A DNA stretch of 64,000 nt from Cephalotus follicularis. Its lineage: Eukaryota > Streptophyta > Magnoliopsida > Oxalidales > Cephalotaceae. The position numbers and the translations under genes are program-made. The stretch covers positions 1 to 64,000 of the forward strand of contig BDDD01000888.1 of assembly GCA_001972305.1 (NCBI GenBank), written 5' to 3'. Below, piece after piece: positions 10,907 to 22,788 of the stretch. The notes beneath the pieces are model-generated. The model made no database searches. It saw only the letters and a list, made by a program, of their open reading frames with translations, and had not been told where the DNA came from. Position 1 is the stretch's first letter, and each line of letters begins with the position of its first letter.

Positions 10907-11471
10907 ATGATGACAAAACATACACAATAAAAGTATAAAAATGCATAAACAACAGATGCATGTCAACAATCTTCAACATATATAGAATATACCAATTTAG
11001 AAGTAAAATTATCCCATTGGAACTATATCCATAATCCTCACTTGTAAGCATATACCTTCTTCCTTATAAGCATTCATAAGTCTACTACCATTCATAAAAG
11101 TTTATAAAAAGCTACCATTTATAAAAGTTTATAAAAAGCTCATATATCTTCAACATATGTAGAACTATACTACTCGCCCTTTTTGGAAATCATCAAAAAA
11201 GGTTGAGTAACTAAAAACACCCCTCGAAAAGATGCATATTATCAAGAAAAACATGAGTCATTAATCCATTAAAAACATCATTAATAGAAACATCAAAAAA
11301 TGATTTCTCCCCCTGAAAGTTTCAATCCAGGTTCCAAAACACATATAGCATACATTGATTATAAAAATATCATCACAAACATCATTGTATCAACAACATA
11401 CCACAATACAAACCAAAAACATTAATAACAGAAAATGTCACAAAGTTTTTGAAAAACAACAAAAAAAAAAT

Positions 11472-12530
11472 TCATTTCGCTTGAGTTCCTTCTTCTTCTT
11501 TACCAGTGTTTTCTTCTTCTTCACCGGATGAGGAGATGTCACTAGCTTCATTGACTCCCTTTGCTACGAGCTTCTTCTCTAGCCTTCTTTGTCTGCGTCT
11601 TTGATCATCGAAGAGATCCAAACACTCTCCTCGCAAGTTGTCCATTTTGATGTCTATTTTGTTCATTTTGGTATTGAGTTTCTTTATCTCATCTAAAATA
11701 TACTCCAAAGATAGAGAATAGCTGCTACTGCTGGCTTGATGTTGTGGGGCATGGGTAGTTCTAGGCCTCTGAGGTTCACCTTGCTCCTCAGCATTTTCTT
11801 CCTCAATCCTTCTTTTCCTTCCACCTTCTTTAGGCAGCAACACATTGCCTTTTCCAGCTACAAATTCTCTCTTCCAACCCATTCTCTTCAAAGAGGAAGC
11901 ATTATACACATCTCCCACATCAATCCTTGAAGGTACTTCATTTCCGGGCAAAATACCAAAATGGGTAATAATCTTAGTGATTACCATTCCATATGGTAAT
12001 GCACCATCTACCTTAGAAGAGGCCCTAAGCATATTCTTCCAGATCAAATGGGGTAAATTCAGAGGTTTTCCAGTTACGGCATCCGACATAATGTATAAAT
12101 CCTGCTAATTAATCTTCTTATGCCCACCGGAGGTAGGTAAAACATGAGTGGCGACAATGTGGTGGAACACTCTATGCTCAGCACCTAGAAAATTGGTAGG
12201 CTTCGCCATGCCTCCTAACACATTTTCATTTGGGTAGAAAACCCTTAAATAGTCTTCCAAAACCAATTCTGGATCTTTCGGCCATTTCTTGATCTGAAAA
12301 AATCTAGACCCATCAGCAGGTACTCGTAGAATCTCACTTTACACTTTATCATCAAACTTAATCACATTTTTACTAACTTTAGTCTTAATCTCCAATTTAT
12401 CACAGTCATCACTGGTGTTGAACATGTTGCTATAGAACTCTTTAACAAAGTCAACATAATAAGGAACATTGATTGTGAAATAGTCTTTCCATTCTAGAGC
12501 AGAAAACCATTGTTCTAAAGAGAAATTATC
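11472..12530 (-). pseudogene. Truncated copy 1 of the plant-transposon-protein ORF
   Basis: The reading starts within the equivalent of residue 41 of copy 2, because the duplication breakpoint removed the N-terminus and promoter. The N-terminal part (12530-12110) has further decay. The same TAG as in copy 2 stands right after GGHKKIN (12104-12106). Downstream, 11472-12089 is open for 205 codons: a conserved helical part (NLPHLIWKNML, LPYGMVITKIITHFG), a basic linker (KEGGRKRRIEEE), a probable coiled coil (LEYILDEIKKLNTKMNKIDI) and a Ser/Glu-rich acidic tail. It has no visible promoter of its own. Confidence 0.75.
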
Positions 12531-13201
12531 ACCAGTTGTAAAGAGAAATTATCACATCAAGCAAACACATTAGGTGATTTGTTATCATCAAAACAATGAT
12601 TGTAACATATAATGTCAATAATCTCCCCCTTTTTTATAATGACAAAACATACACAATAAAAGTATAAAAATCCATAAAACAACATATGCATGTCAACAAT
12701 CTTCAACATATGTAGAATATACCAATTTAGAAGTAAAATTATCCCAGAAGAACTATATACATAATCCACACTTGTAAGCATATATCTTCTTCCTTATAAG
12801 CATTCATAAGTCTACTACCATTTATAAAAGTTTATAAAAAGCTCATATATCATCAACATATGTAGAACTATACTAATCCCGCTTTTTGGAAATCATCAAA
12901 AAGGTTGAGTAACTAAAAACTCCCCTTGAAAAGATGCATATTATAAAGAAAAACATGATTCATTAATCCATTAAAAACATCATCAATAGATTAAAAACAT
13001 CATTAACAGAAACATCAAAACAAGATTTCTCCCCCTGAAAGTTTCAATTCAGGTTCAAAAACACATATAGCATACATTAATTATAAAAATATCATCACAA
13101 ACATCATTGTATCAACAACATAAACATAATACAAGCCAAAAACATTAATAACAGAAAATGTCAAAAAATTTTAAAAAAAAAAAAAAAAAAAAACATCATT
13201 G

Positions 13202-14368
13202 CTATTGAGTTCCTACTTCTTCTTTACCAGTTTCTTGTTCTTCTTCACCGGATGAGGAGATGTCACTAGCTTCAATGACTCCCTTTGCTACGAGCATCTT
13301 CACGAGCCTTCTTTGGCTTCGTCTTTGATGATCGAAGAGATCCAAAAACTCTCCTCGCAAGTTGTCTATTTTGATGTCTATTTTGTTCATTTTGGTATTG
13401 AGTTTCTTTATCACATCTAAAATATACTCCAAAGACAGAGAATAACTGCTGATGCTAGCTTGATATTGTGGGGCATGAGTAGTTCTAGGCCTTTGAAGTT
13501 CACCTTGCTCCTCAACATTTACTTCCTCAATCCATATTTTCCTTCCACCTTCTTTAGGCAGCAACACATTACCTTTTCCAGCTTCAAATTCTCTCTTCCA
13601 ACCCATTCTCTTCAAAGAGGAAGCATTATACACATATCCCACATCAATCCTTGAAGGTACTTCATTTCTGGGCAAAATACCAAAATGGGTAATAATCTTA
13701 GTGATTACCATTCCATATGGTAATGCACCATCTACCTTAGAAGAGGCCCTAAGCATATTCTTCCAGATCAAATGCGGTAAATTCAGAGGTTTTCCAGTTA
13801 CCACATGCCACATAATGTATAAATCCTGCTAATTAATCTTCTTATGCCCACCGGAGGTAGGTAGAACATGAGTGGCGACAATGTGGTGGAGCAGCCGATG
13901 CACAACACCTAGCAAATTGGTAGGCTTTGCCATGCCTCCAAACATATTTTCATTTGGGTAGAAAACCTTTAAATAGTTTTCCCAAATTAATTCTGGATCT
14001 TCCGGCCATTTCTTGGTCTGAAAAAATCCAGACCCATCAGCAGGTACTCCTAGAATCTCACTTAATAGTTTATAATCAAACTTAATCACAGTTTTACTAA
14101 CTTTAGTCTTAATCTCCAATTTATCACAGTCATCACTAGTGTTGAACATGTTACTATAGAACTCTTTAACAAAGTCAACATAATAAGGAACATTGATTGT
14201 GAAATAGTCTTTCCATCCTAGAGCAGAAAACCGTTGTTCTAAAGAGAAATTATCACCTGCTTTAAAGCCAAAATACACAACCCTTCCACAGAGAACCTTC
14301 TTTCCAGCAAAGCTTCCGTTATATCTTGAACCAGAAGGATTCGTGCTTCCAATGTTCTTCTTCGGCAT
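13202..14368 (-). pseudogene. Plant-transposon-protein-like ORF (PF20167-like), copy 2
   Basis: About 385 codons starting at ATG 14368 (MPKKNIGSTNPSGSRY). The layout FSALGWKDYF, VKEFYSNMF, LLSEILGVP, VHRLLHHIVATHVLP, GGHKKIN and NLPHLIWKNML resembles the domain I know as 'putative plant transposon protein' (PF20167). That domain has no established biochemical role and is often found in plant retroelements. A C-terminal coiled coil (LEYILDVIKKLNTKMNKIDI) and acidic Ser/Glu tail follow. One in-frame TAG (13826-13828) splits it, and the frame is otherwise open. It lies in the same direction as B's gag, in the place of pol, and has its own TATA box. Start chosen for the leader and promoter; Pfam assignment is from memory. 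Confidence 0.7.
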
Positions 14369-14466
14369 GATTGAAGGTGATCTTGGTGAAAACTTGAGTT
14401 TTTAGGTTAAAAAAGCGATTTTGCAGAGGGAAAAATGAGAGAGGAAAAACAGGGATGCAAATAGGT

Positions 14467-14735
14467 GTTGACGAAAAGGCCCAATTCTATATATATCTGG
14501 TGTTTAAGCATTGATGTCTAACATGCACGTTGACGTTGATCGTGTACATACTCTGTACAGGGGATAATAACGTTAACGTCATTGTTGACGTGAAAGCATA
14601 AACGTTAACGCTAATATGTAGCGTCGATACTAAAAGCATAGAATGAGAGAACATTTTCATTAATGCGTAAAAAACAAAAGGTCGTATAAACGTTAACGTG
14701 TATATTAAAGTTAACGTTAATATATAGCGTTGATG
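14467..14735 (-). promoter_or_regulatory. Promoter of the B extra ORF with GTTAAC/GTTGAC array
   Basis: A minus-strand TATA box, GATATATATAGAAT (14484-14497), lies about 120 bases before the ATG at 14368. A pyrimidine-rich leader lies between them. Upstream of the TATA box are cores GTTGAC, GTTAAC, GTCGAT or ATTGAT at 14510, 14529, 14572, 14584, 14604, 14623, 14692, 14710 and 14729, many 18-20 bases apart and flanked by AACG..CG. One more is at 14467. The same motif type fills the U3 region of B's LTR. Confidence 0.65.
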
Positions 14736-14998
14736 TGAAAATGTTTTTAAAACATGAAAACTTGATTTTTCAAAACTCTTTCCTTCAATATATTTAACAC
14801 ATCAAAGTATTGAGAGATATGGCATATTTAACAACAGCAAACAAGATATTACATACATAGTTATTCAAGCATCAATATGCATAAGTAATTCATCTTTTTC
14901 AAAAACAACTTAATCATGTATCATTTCAACAACCAATTAAAAGCAATATACACTTACAATGTGTGTGTGCTTGGATCATATTCATGTCCAATTCCCCT

Positions 14999-16630
14999 CA
15001 AGCACACCTACAAAACAAAAGGTTCATCTTTTCGGTACCCAAAAGGTTTTGGGTCCATTTGCATTAGTAGGAAAAGTTCCTTTCGGAATCCATATCCTTT
15101 TTACCTTTGTACTTGTTCTTTTAAACCAACAATTATAAGTAGAATGTCCAAAATTTCCACAAAAATTACAATTAACCACGTTCTTTTTCTTTCTATCTAA
15201 TAACTTGTTCAAATGTTGTACTTTGTTCATTTCATCAAGGCCTAAACCAGCTTTGTCAAAAACACAACGTTGCATACTTAGCCACTTATCCAGTTTATTA
15301 TTACTATTTGAAAAGTTTGAAAAGTTTTCCTTAAGGCACCAATTTCAATTTTCAACTCAGAATTTTCTTTCTCTAAAGTTGAATTTTTCTCAATCAAACA
15401 TTCATCTTTTTTCATATTCAAAATATGATTTTTCAATTCCATATTTTCTTTAGCTCTATCCTTAGCTATTTTCTTTAAAAGTTGATATTCTTTAAAAGTT
15501 GATATTCTTTATTAAGATCATCCAAGACATCAATTAACTCGTTGTATTCACTTAGAAGATCATTATAGCTAAGAGAAGTATAGCATACCTCATTGTCATC
15601 TTCCATAGCCATAAAGGCTATATTGGAAATTTCTTCATTTTCGTCCTCGTCCGAACTTGAATCGTGACTATCGCTCCAAGTTGCGATCATTGCTTTCTTC
15701 TTGTCCTTCTTTTTCTTCAATTTTGGACGGTCCAACCCTATGTGACCCAGTTTGTTGCATTCGTAACATATTACCTCTTTTTCTTCTTTGTCACTTTTGC
15801 TTGAATCTCTTTTTGATTGTAACTTCTTCAATTGCTTCTTTGAGAAGTTTTTCTTGTCAAGTAGAATTCTTCTAATACTCTTTGTGAGTAAAGCCATTTC
15901 ATCTTTATCTTCATTGCTTTCTTTATCTTTTGATGCTTTCAAGGTGATCGTCTTCTTCTTTGGCCCATTCTTTGTTTGGTCATTCATTCGTAACTCATGA
16001 GTAATCAACAATCCCAACAAATCTTCTAACGGAAGAGTAGAAAAGTATTTTGCTTCTTCTATTGCAGTAACTTATGGTTCCCAAGACTTCGGGAGGCACC
16101 TGAGAATCTTGCTCACAAGTTCATGATTAGTATAGACCTTTCCAAGGCCTTTTAACGCATTTATAATATCATTAAAGCGAGCTTACATACTATAAATGTT
16201 TTCATTTTCAAGCATAGTAAATAGCTCATAATCATGCACTAATCGGTTTATCTTAGTGTCCTTTACCTGGTTGATTCCTTCATAGGTAACCATTAGCCTA
16301 TCCCACATTTCTTTTTCATAATCAAGGGATGAAACATGATTAAATTCACTAGGACTCAAAGCACAAAATATAACATGCTTTTCCTTAGCATTCAATTGAA
16401 GTAACTTATAGTCATGATCATTAAACTCGTTATTCATTTTCAGAATCCTTTGACCATCAACTAATTTAGTAGGAATTTTAGGACCATTTGTAATAATGTT
16501 CCATAGTTGATAATCTAATGATTGAAAAAAAAATAGTCATACGAGTTTTCCAATAACTGTAATTGTTTCCATCAAAGGTAGGAGAATTGTTAATAGATTG
16601 ACTAACATTATCATGGAAAAAGGTTTCCAT
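14999..16630 (-). pseudogene. gag: Element B copia-type gag, broken
   Basis: ATG 16630 opens METFFHDNVS, about 40 bases after the primer-binding site. The stretch PTFDGNNYSYWKTRM and the following DYKLLQLNAKEKHVIFCALS and EMWDRLMVTYEG identify a UBN2-type copia capsid. A frame shift lies near 16530 in a run of eight T and A bases, and stops near 16184 and 16072. Two zinc knuckles remain: CYECNKLGHIGLDR (final Cys is Arg) near 15750 and an intact CNFCGNFGHSTYNC near 15150. The reading ends shortly after GPKTFWVPK (15030), where protease should begin; everything downstream of that in pol is missing. Known copia elements need pol in trans to move in this state. Confidence 0.85.
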
Positions 16631-16670
16631 TAGAATCAAATGATCTCAATTACGATTAATGATAACAACT

Positions 16671-16684
16671 GCTCTGATACCAAT
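16671..16684 (-). other. Element B primer-binding site
   Basis: The minus strand reads ATTGGTATCAGAGC immediately after the LTR end CCTATCA. This is a perfect match to the initiator Met-tRNA site typical of copia elements. Confidence 0.9.
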
Positions 16685-17573
16685 TGATAGGTCCACAAAA
16701 GCAACCAAGAGAGGCTGGTGAATTGGTTATGCGGAAAACAACCACCTCTTTTTAAAATTAAAAACAAGAAAGATAATAGCAATCAAAAACACACAAAGCA
16801 ATAAAATAATTTGCAAAATAAAGAGTAAGGGAAGAAGGATGTAAACTATTTTATAGTGGTTCAGCAAACCGTGCCTACGTCCACTCTCCCAAACCGCACT
16901 TGAGGTTCCACTAGAATGTAATCCCCTGATCACAAACAGCGATTCTGGATTTTTACAAGTTTAATCCTGACTTGAATCTTTGCGAACTAAATTCTAACTC
17001 GAACTTTCAAAGCTAAATCCTATGTTATAAGAAGGTGCTAACGACCTTGGGTTTACAACAAATGTATGAATTGAGTATTTGTGTAATGTATTTGTAACCT
17101 CTAACAAGGCTGATATAACAAATATAAAGCTCAAAAATCTCTGACAAAGAACTTTGCAAAAATAGCTTTGAAAATAACTCTTGTATTGCTTGGATAATGC
17201 TTGTTTGATTTCTTCCTTGGCTTGATTTTTTCTTTATGGATTGAGCCTCTATTTATAGTCTTCAGAACCATATAGCCATTACTAGACTCCAGGAATTGTC
17301 AGAGAGCCGTTTGAATCAAGAATGGAAAGGATCACACCAATTCAGCACCTTCATTCTTTTCAGTTTTCATGTCTGGCTGTCATTGGCGTTGACGTGTACG
17401 AATGGCATTGACGCCTATCCTCTTATGCATTGACTCATGTAGCTTTCTACGTTGATAGTCCAAGCCCTTATTCAGTTTCAGTTCTATTTACGTTGACGCG
17501 CAACCATGGCATTGACGTATAGAGTCAAGATGTTGACCCCTCAATGTATTCCCGTGGACGTCTAAACCTACTG
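16685..17573 (-). repeat. Element B 5' LTR, part 1
   Basis: Starts TGATAGGTCC on the plus strand and matches 9655-10505 of the other LTR until CTAAACCTACTG, where element C begins at 17574. The last five bases, TACTG (17569-17573), are the target-site duplication of C. It includes the TATA box at 17249-17258 and the first cores of the GTTGAC array. Confidence 0.92.
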
Positions 17574-18629
17574 TGTTACGCCCCATTGCACTTTAGGGAC
17601 TTTTTATATGGAGTATAATTTTTTTTGTATGGGCTGTGGACTTAATTGAGTAAGAGAAAAAGGTTAAGTGTTGTTAAGTGTTATAAGCCCAAGTATAAGG
17701 CATGATTAGTGGAAGTTAAGGGACTAAAGTGCAAAGCTTGTTGGGGAAGCATCCATATCCCGAGACGTTTGATGGCTCATGTTGGGAGTTGTGGAGATAT
17801 ATCTGGTGATGTGGTCTATCCTTTCTTCTAGTTTATGCAAATTAGAAAGTTTTAGAGAGAGTTTCAGAGAGAGAGCTTTAGTTCTTCTTCTTCTTCTTAT
17901 TCTTCTTCTTCTTCGTTATCGTTAACGAGCGGGAGGAGAACAGCAGCTCGAAGCTTTCCAAGTGTAGCAAAGAAGTACCCAAGAGCTGTACCAGACAAGG
18001 AGAAAGAGGAGAAGTTCTCGTCAGAGAAAGCCAGTAAGAACGCAGCCAAGAACTGTGAGTGGGGCATCCTTTCTATGTTTCTAGTTATTTATTGATGTTC
18101 TTATTGACTCTTTCAGTTTCTAATCCCCAGTACAGTGAGAGCTTTATAACGGGAATTTGTTTCCCTAGCGTTTTTGTATGTTTCTTTTGACAAAAGAGAG
18201 AGAAAGAGAGTGTCCGGAGCACTATAGCTCAAGTTCTTTAAGTTAACTAGTCACTTTCAAGTAAGGTAACACGTAAATGCTCAAACAAACTCCTCGACCA
18301 ACTATTGTCGATGATGGGAAGTCAAGCGAGTCTGCCCCCAGGTCCTACCTAGATCTCTTTTACACTATTGTCTATGATGGTGTTTAGGGTATGAGTGCAG
18401 CCGAGCACTACGTACATAGCTCCAACCCCCTCGGTCTACTATTGTCTATGATAGGAAGCCGGGCGAGACTGTCCCTGGGTCCTACCTGGATCTCCTTTAC
18501 ACTATTGTCTATGATGGCGTTTAGGGCTTTAGTACAGCTGAGCTAAGTTTCTAAAAGTAGAGATTAGAGCCTTTCAGTAAGTTTTCTAGAGGAGGACTTT
18601 GTCCTCGACAGTCATGCCATTGGCATCAA
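17574..18629 (+). repeat. Element C 5' LTR, part 1
   Basis: Matches 44704-45710 of the 3' LTR. Visible parts are a GGGACTTTTTATATGGAGTA block near the start, a TTC microsatellite in a GAGAG-rich leader (17885-17920), a donor-like GTGAGT (18055-18060) and four loose repeats built on ACTATTGTCTATGATGG (18300-18515). D interrupts it at 18630. Confidence 0.9.
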
Positions 18630-21309
18630 TGTAACACCCCCTGAACGGCGGGAGTCATTACGGATCCTAATCCGAGACTAAGCATAACCGATCTTATAAC
18701 ATGGCTCAATTTTAATCCTTTTTATCAAAATATTAACTTAGCATATATTTCCTATTTAACTGTAAATCATGGTTCGCCTTTATTCTTACTATCAAATTAT
18801 TAACTCATCCATAATTCAAATTGCGTGATGGTCAATATATATATATAATCTAATAATGGTCTAGCAATTTTAATCAAAATCTAAAAACATGGTCTAGAAC
18901 TTTATTCATAAAATGAAAACTTAAACATAGTCCAAACTTAAACATAATCCAAAGCTTAAACATAATTCTAAGTCAAAAACTGAAAAGCATAATATTACTC
19001 AAATAGGGGTTCTAACATGACCATAAAATAACTAAGCATAAACGAGTCCATCTCCTAAGTGATCCTTATCATAGGTGACATCTCGCTCATCACACATTGC
19101 CCGGATGCTGTCCCAGAATACCTGCCGCTTGGAAACAAAAACGTGGCTGAGCAAACCTCAGTACGGATATAGAATCATAAAACATAAAACAATAATTTAA
19201 AAGATAGAAAATACCTGAATCTTTAAATGTCATATACCTTATGCATAAAATAACTTAATATGATTTTCAAAAGCAAAAGTAAATAGTCACACAATCAATT
19301 CAAAACGAATATCTAGTTTTCAAAGCGTTATTCAATTTCAAAACATAAACCAAGTTCAACACAGTATCCAAATCAAACGTCAAGTTACTTTAACATCAAC
19401 CAAGTTAAAGATTTTAAAATAGAAACTTATCCGATTCCATAATCTCATCATAGAGAATCCAAACATATAACAGAGACTTATCCGATTCCGAAATCTCATT
19501 ACCGAGATCCAAAGCGCATACACATATGCGAAGTTGCAAGGGGTTTGCAAGGCCCACATGCCAAACGGAAAGACGTGTACGGCACTACACAATCAATCCC
19601 CAAAATCCGAATCCTTAACATAACAAAAACTAGAGTATACCCAAACGCCTCTATCACAAAATCGGATCCATAAATCCACCTCATGGGATTTATTCAAAAC
19701 AAAGAGAGACGTCGTAGTCAAATCACACCGCTACAGAAGTGTCACGTCCCCGTGCCAGGCCAACGACGTGCCTATGGTACCTCCATAGGTAGGAAATATC
19801 TCTGTATATATCCTTTTTCAAAAACATTGCTTTATTTCTAAAAAAAATTTAAAAACGTAAACACATTTTCTAAACATTTTCTGAACATAGCAAAAATCAT
19901 TACATAGCATCAACTCATTTATTTTTCCACTATAAAGAGATGATCGTATCATATTTCTTAACATATCATAGCATAAGAATAAAGTCAAGAACATTTACTT
20001 CGCAAAATGTCAATTGACTTTTATTTTCAAAATCGTATCGAATCATAAAAACATAGCCAAGTTCATAAAACAACAGGAATCACATTTGAATTCATTTCAG
20101 TATAACTGAAGGAATAAGCCAAGAACAGAAAATCCGTACCTTAAGCGATCACAACAAAGATAGATGAATTGATCAACAATTTTAAAAGTCCCTCGAAGCA
20201 CAAAAATCTAAAAGATGCAATATCATTCATATAAGCATTCAAGTATCACTTCCAAACATCAAAACTTTTCCAGATAACCTTAAACACTTACCTAGGTCTT
20301 ATGTGACTTAACAGTTACATTTAAACATCCAGAATCAAAAGTTCATGCAATGGGTGATCTTTCTTTAAGGAGAAGCAATTTCAATTTATTGCATACATGC
20401 TTATATGATCAAGTTTTCTGTTATTAATCATTATCCTTAATCAAAACCAGTATATATCATTTACCTAATGCATGTTGACAGGTCCAGTATCCATGGTTGA
20501 TGAAATCAAACAAACCACACTAGCAACCAACATGGACAGGCAACCAACACCCAAGTTAAACCATAACAATAGAGAAACAAACCTGATATGATGATCAAAG
20601 GAGAACAAAACGAATTCTAATCTTGCAGGTTCGGGTCTTAGGCACAATGACACAATGGAGGCACAAACAAAGAGCATATATCATATATAACCAAGAATTA
20701 AGGCAATTTAGTTCATGATAAGCCAAAAAGGAATCCAAATTCTGATAAAATGTGGAAAGGGGGCATAATTTCGGGGTTTGAGGGAGAGGAAGAAGGAAAG
20801 AAATCAGTTTTGTGAGAGGGAGAAGGAAGAAAACGGGAAAGGGAGGGAAGAAAAAGGGAAAAATAAGTTTTTAACCAAAAATACAATTTTGTTTCTTAAT
20901 AAGATAATTTGGCCAATAATAATAATAAAACTGATTTTAAAATTAATTTACAATACAATAAAATTAATTCAATTAATTTTACTTATTCACGTGCATAGTC
21001 TAACCAATATTCAACAGCCCGAAATTAACGTCTTTAAGCCTAAAACATAAAAGCCCAAATTAATAATTCAAAAACTGATTTTAAAATACAAAACAATTAA
21101 CTTTTATTTTTCCATAATCCTTATTATCTTATTTTATCAAAAGCCCAAAGGTTATAATATTTAGCCTAAGACATAAAAGCCTAAAAATTATATCATATAG
21201 TCCAAACACAAGAGTCCAAAAATTTAACATAGGCCAACATAATATAACAAAGTGAAATAAAATAAAATAAAGATCCGAAAATATGCACATGAACGAATGG
21301 GGTATTACA
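18630..21309 (-). repeat. Element D 3' LTR
   Basis: Plus-strand ends are TGTAACACCCCC (18630) and GGTATTACA (21309), length 2,680. Sections such as 19130-19180 match A's LTR inverted (AACCTCAGTACGGATATAGAAT). Unlike A, it shows no CAGTCGACTG array. A purine-rich block at 20760-20870 on the plus strand is the CT-rich leader of the minus-strand transcript. Confidence 0.88.
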
Positions 21310-21346
21310 TCCTTCCCCCCCTTTAAAAGATTTCGTCCCGAAATCT
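21310..21346 (-). other. Element D polypurine tract and palindrome
   Basis: The minus strand reads AAGATTTCGGGACGAAATCT, then a short purine run with AAAGGGGGGGAAGGA, then the LTR. It is the same arrangement as A at 7038-7076. Confidence 0.85.
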
Positions 21347-21438
21347 TAACATATATCAATCCAAAACAATTAATAGCAAAGACACACCAAGATGCATAAC
21401 AAATGAGTCAGTTACCATAGCATAAGCTGACTTATCAG

Positions 21439-22615
21439 TCAAACAAACTCCTCATGATTACCAAACAAAAACAAAACCAAAACAATACCTGGTGCATTCG
21501 CAGTCTGATGTGTTGTTAAGGCGAAAACTCTACCTCCCACATTACGTTGCTCCACATCATATCCATTTCCTCCTTTGTTTCTCGTACGAGGATTCGGACA
21601 ATCCTTAAAGAGATGACCCTTTTTTTCCACAAGCGAAACATGCCCCAGTGGCCTTGTAACATGTCCCAATCGGATGTCGCTTCCCACACGTATCACACAC
21701 GGAAATCTGAACATTGGAGTTACCCCCATCCTTATTCTGATTATGATCCCTTTTAGGCTGTTTACCTTCACCTTGTTGTTCAGAATTCTGTCCTCGAAAA
21801 TCACTCCTATTCTGTTTCTTTTCTCCTTCTTTCCGGGCTGCCTGAAAGTCCAACCTCTCCAATTCAATATTATTCGCAGCATTTGCTACTTCCACCACGT
21901 CAGCAAACCTGGAGTTTATCAGTTTCCTTCTAAGCTGGTAATGCAATTTCCATTTGAACCTCTCTGCTTGCTCCAATGTAGACCCCGCCGCGGATCCAGC
22001 AAAACCCGCTAACCTAGTGAACCTTGCCAAAAACTCGGTGACTGATTCACCATCCTTCTGCCTAGTGTTAACAAACTGCCTTGTGTAAGCTTCCTTGTCA
22101 GCAGTGGGGAAATACTGCTGATAGAAACCTTCACAGAATTCAAACCAAGTCAGGGCATCAATATAGTCTCCTCCCTTAGCCAATCTCAAAGTTTGCCACC
22201 ACTTTTGAGCATCCCCTTCCAATTTATAAGCTGCCAACCTTACCTTTTGTTCGTCATCACATCCTAACACATTGAAAAATTTCTCCATGTGCGCAATCTA
22301 GTGTTCAGCCTCTACAGGGGTGAGGGCCGAACTAAATGACTGCGGCCTTTGCTTTTGGAAATGCTCAAGCCAGACATATGCAGGAGTGTCGGGCCGGTCC
22401 CCAGTTTATCTATCAACCTGAACATTAGCCGGTGCATTTTCCGCCGTGACTTGCTCTTGGCGTCCTTGCCCTTGATTTTGCATAGCATGAATCAGTCGAT
22501 CTATTTCTTGAGCAACTACCTGTTGCACTAACTCTTTGACCGTAGGCTCAGTTCGCACTCCTTCACGAGCCTCAGTTGGTTTGTTTCCTTGTGGGGTATT
22601 CCTTGCTCGTACCAT
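21439..22615 (-). pseudogene. gag: Element D gag with start of protease
   Basis: Starts at ATG 22615 (MVRARNTPQG). Stops lie at 22406-22408 (TAA) and just before 22288 (TAG, in VEAEH*IAHMEKFF). The capsid core AAYKLEGDAQKWWQTLRLAKGG and QQYFPTADKEAYTRQF is close to A's. Zinc knuckles are CDTCGKRHPIGTC and CFACGKKGHLFKDC. The second crosses a one-base frame shift at a run of seven A (near 21626), so the frame changes there. After RVFALTTHQTANAPG the sequence leaves the A pattern before the protease active site. It encodes nothing of pol. Confidence 0.88.
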
Positions 22616-22770
22616 CTACGAAACATAAATCCAAAACATAACACAACAACAAAGAAACCAAGGTCGAAACAACAAACACGTCAGAAAGATCGCAACAAAA
22701 GATCCTAACCCAAGGTCTGCCCAATCTCACAGGTCAAACCTAGACAGGTCTTCTAAGGAAAGCAAAACCT

Positions 22771-22788
22771 ATGCTCTGATACTATCTC
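22771..22788 (-). other. Element D primer-binding site
   Basis: The minus strand reads TAGTATCAGAGCAT next to the LTR. It is a slightly altered initiator Met-tRNA site, closer to the consensus than A's. Confidence 0.8.

Larger units (their letters stand above)
10826..14255 (-). repeat. 1.7-kb tandem duplication within B
   Basis: 10826-12536 and about 12551-14255 are two copies of one unit: the last 66 bases of the LTR, the polypurine tract, a long AT-rich 3' untranslated stretch, and most of the plant-transposon-protein ORF. The junction lies near 12536-12551, where GAGAAATTATCAC is repeated. The copies are about 95 percent alike by eye. Copy 2 (right) keeps the ORF's start and promoter; copy 1 does not. 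Confidence 0.88.

Noticed and set aside
16671..16684. tRNA gene suggested by the initiator Met-tRNA match
   Set aside because: Only the 12-14 bases of the primer-binding site match, directly next to an LTR end; no cloverleaf.
20778..21050. 90-residue Glu/Lys-rich frame
   Set aside because: Antisense to the CT-rich leader of D's LTR.
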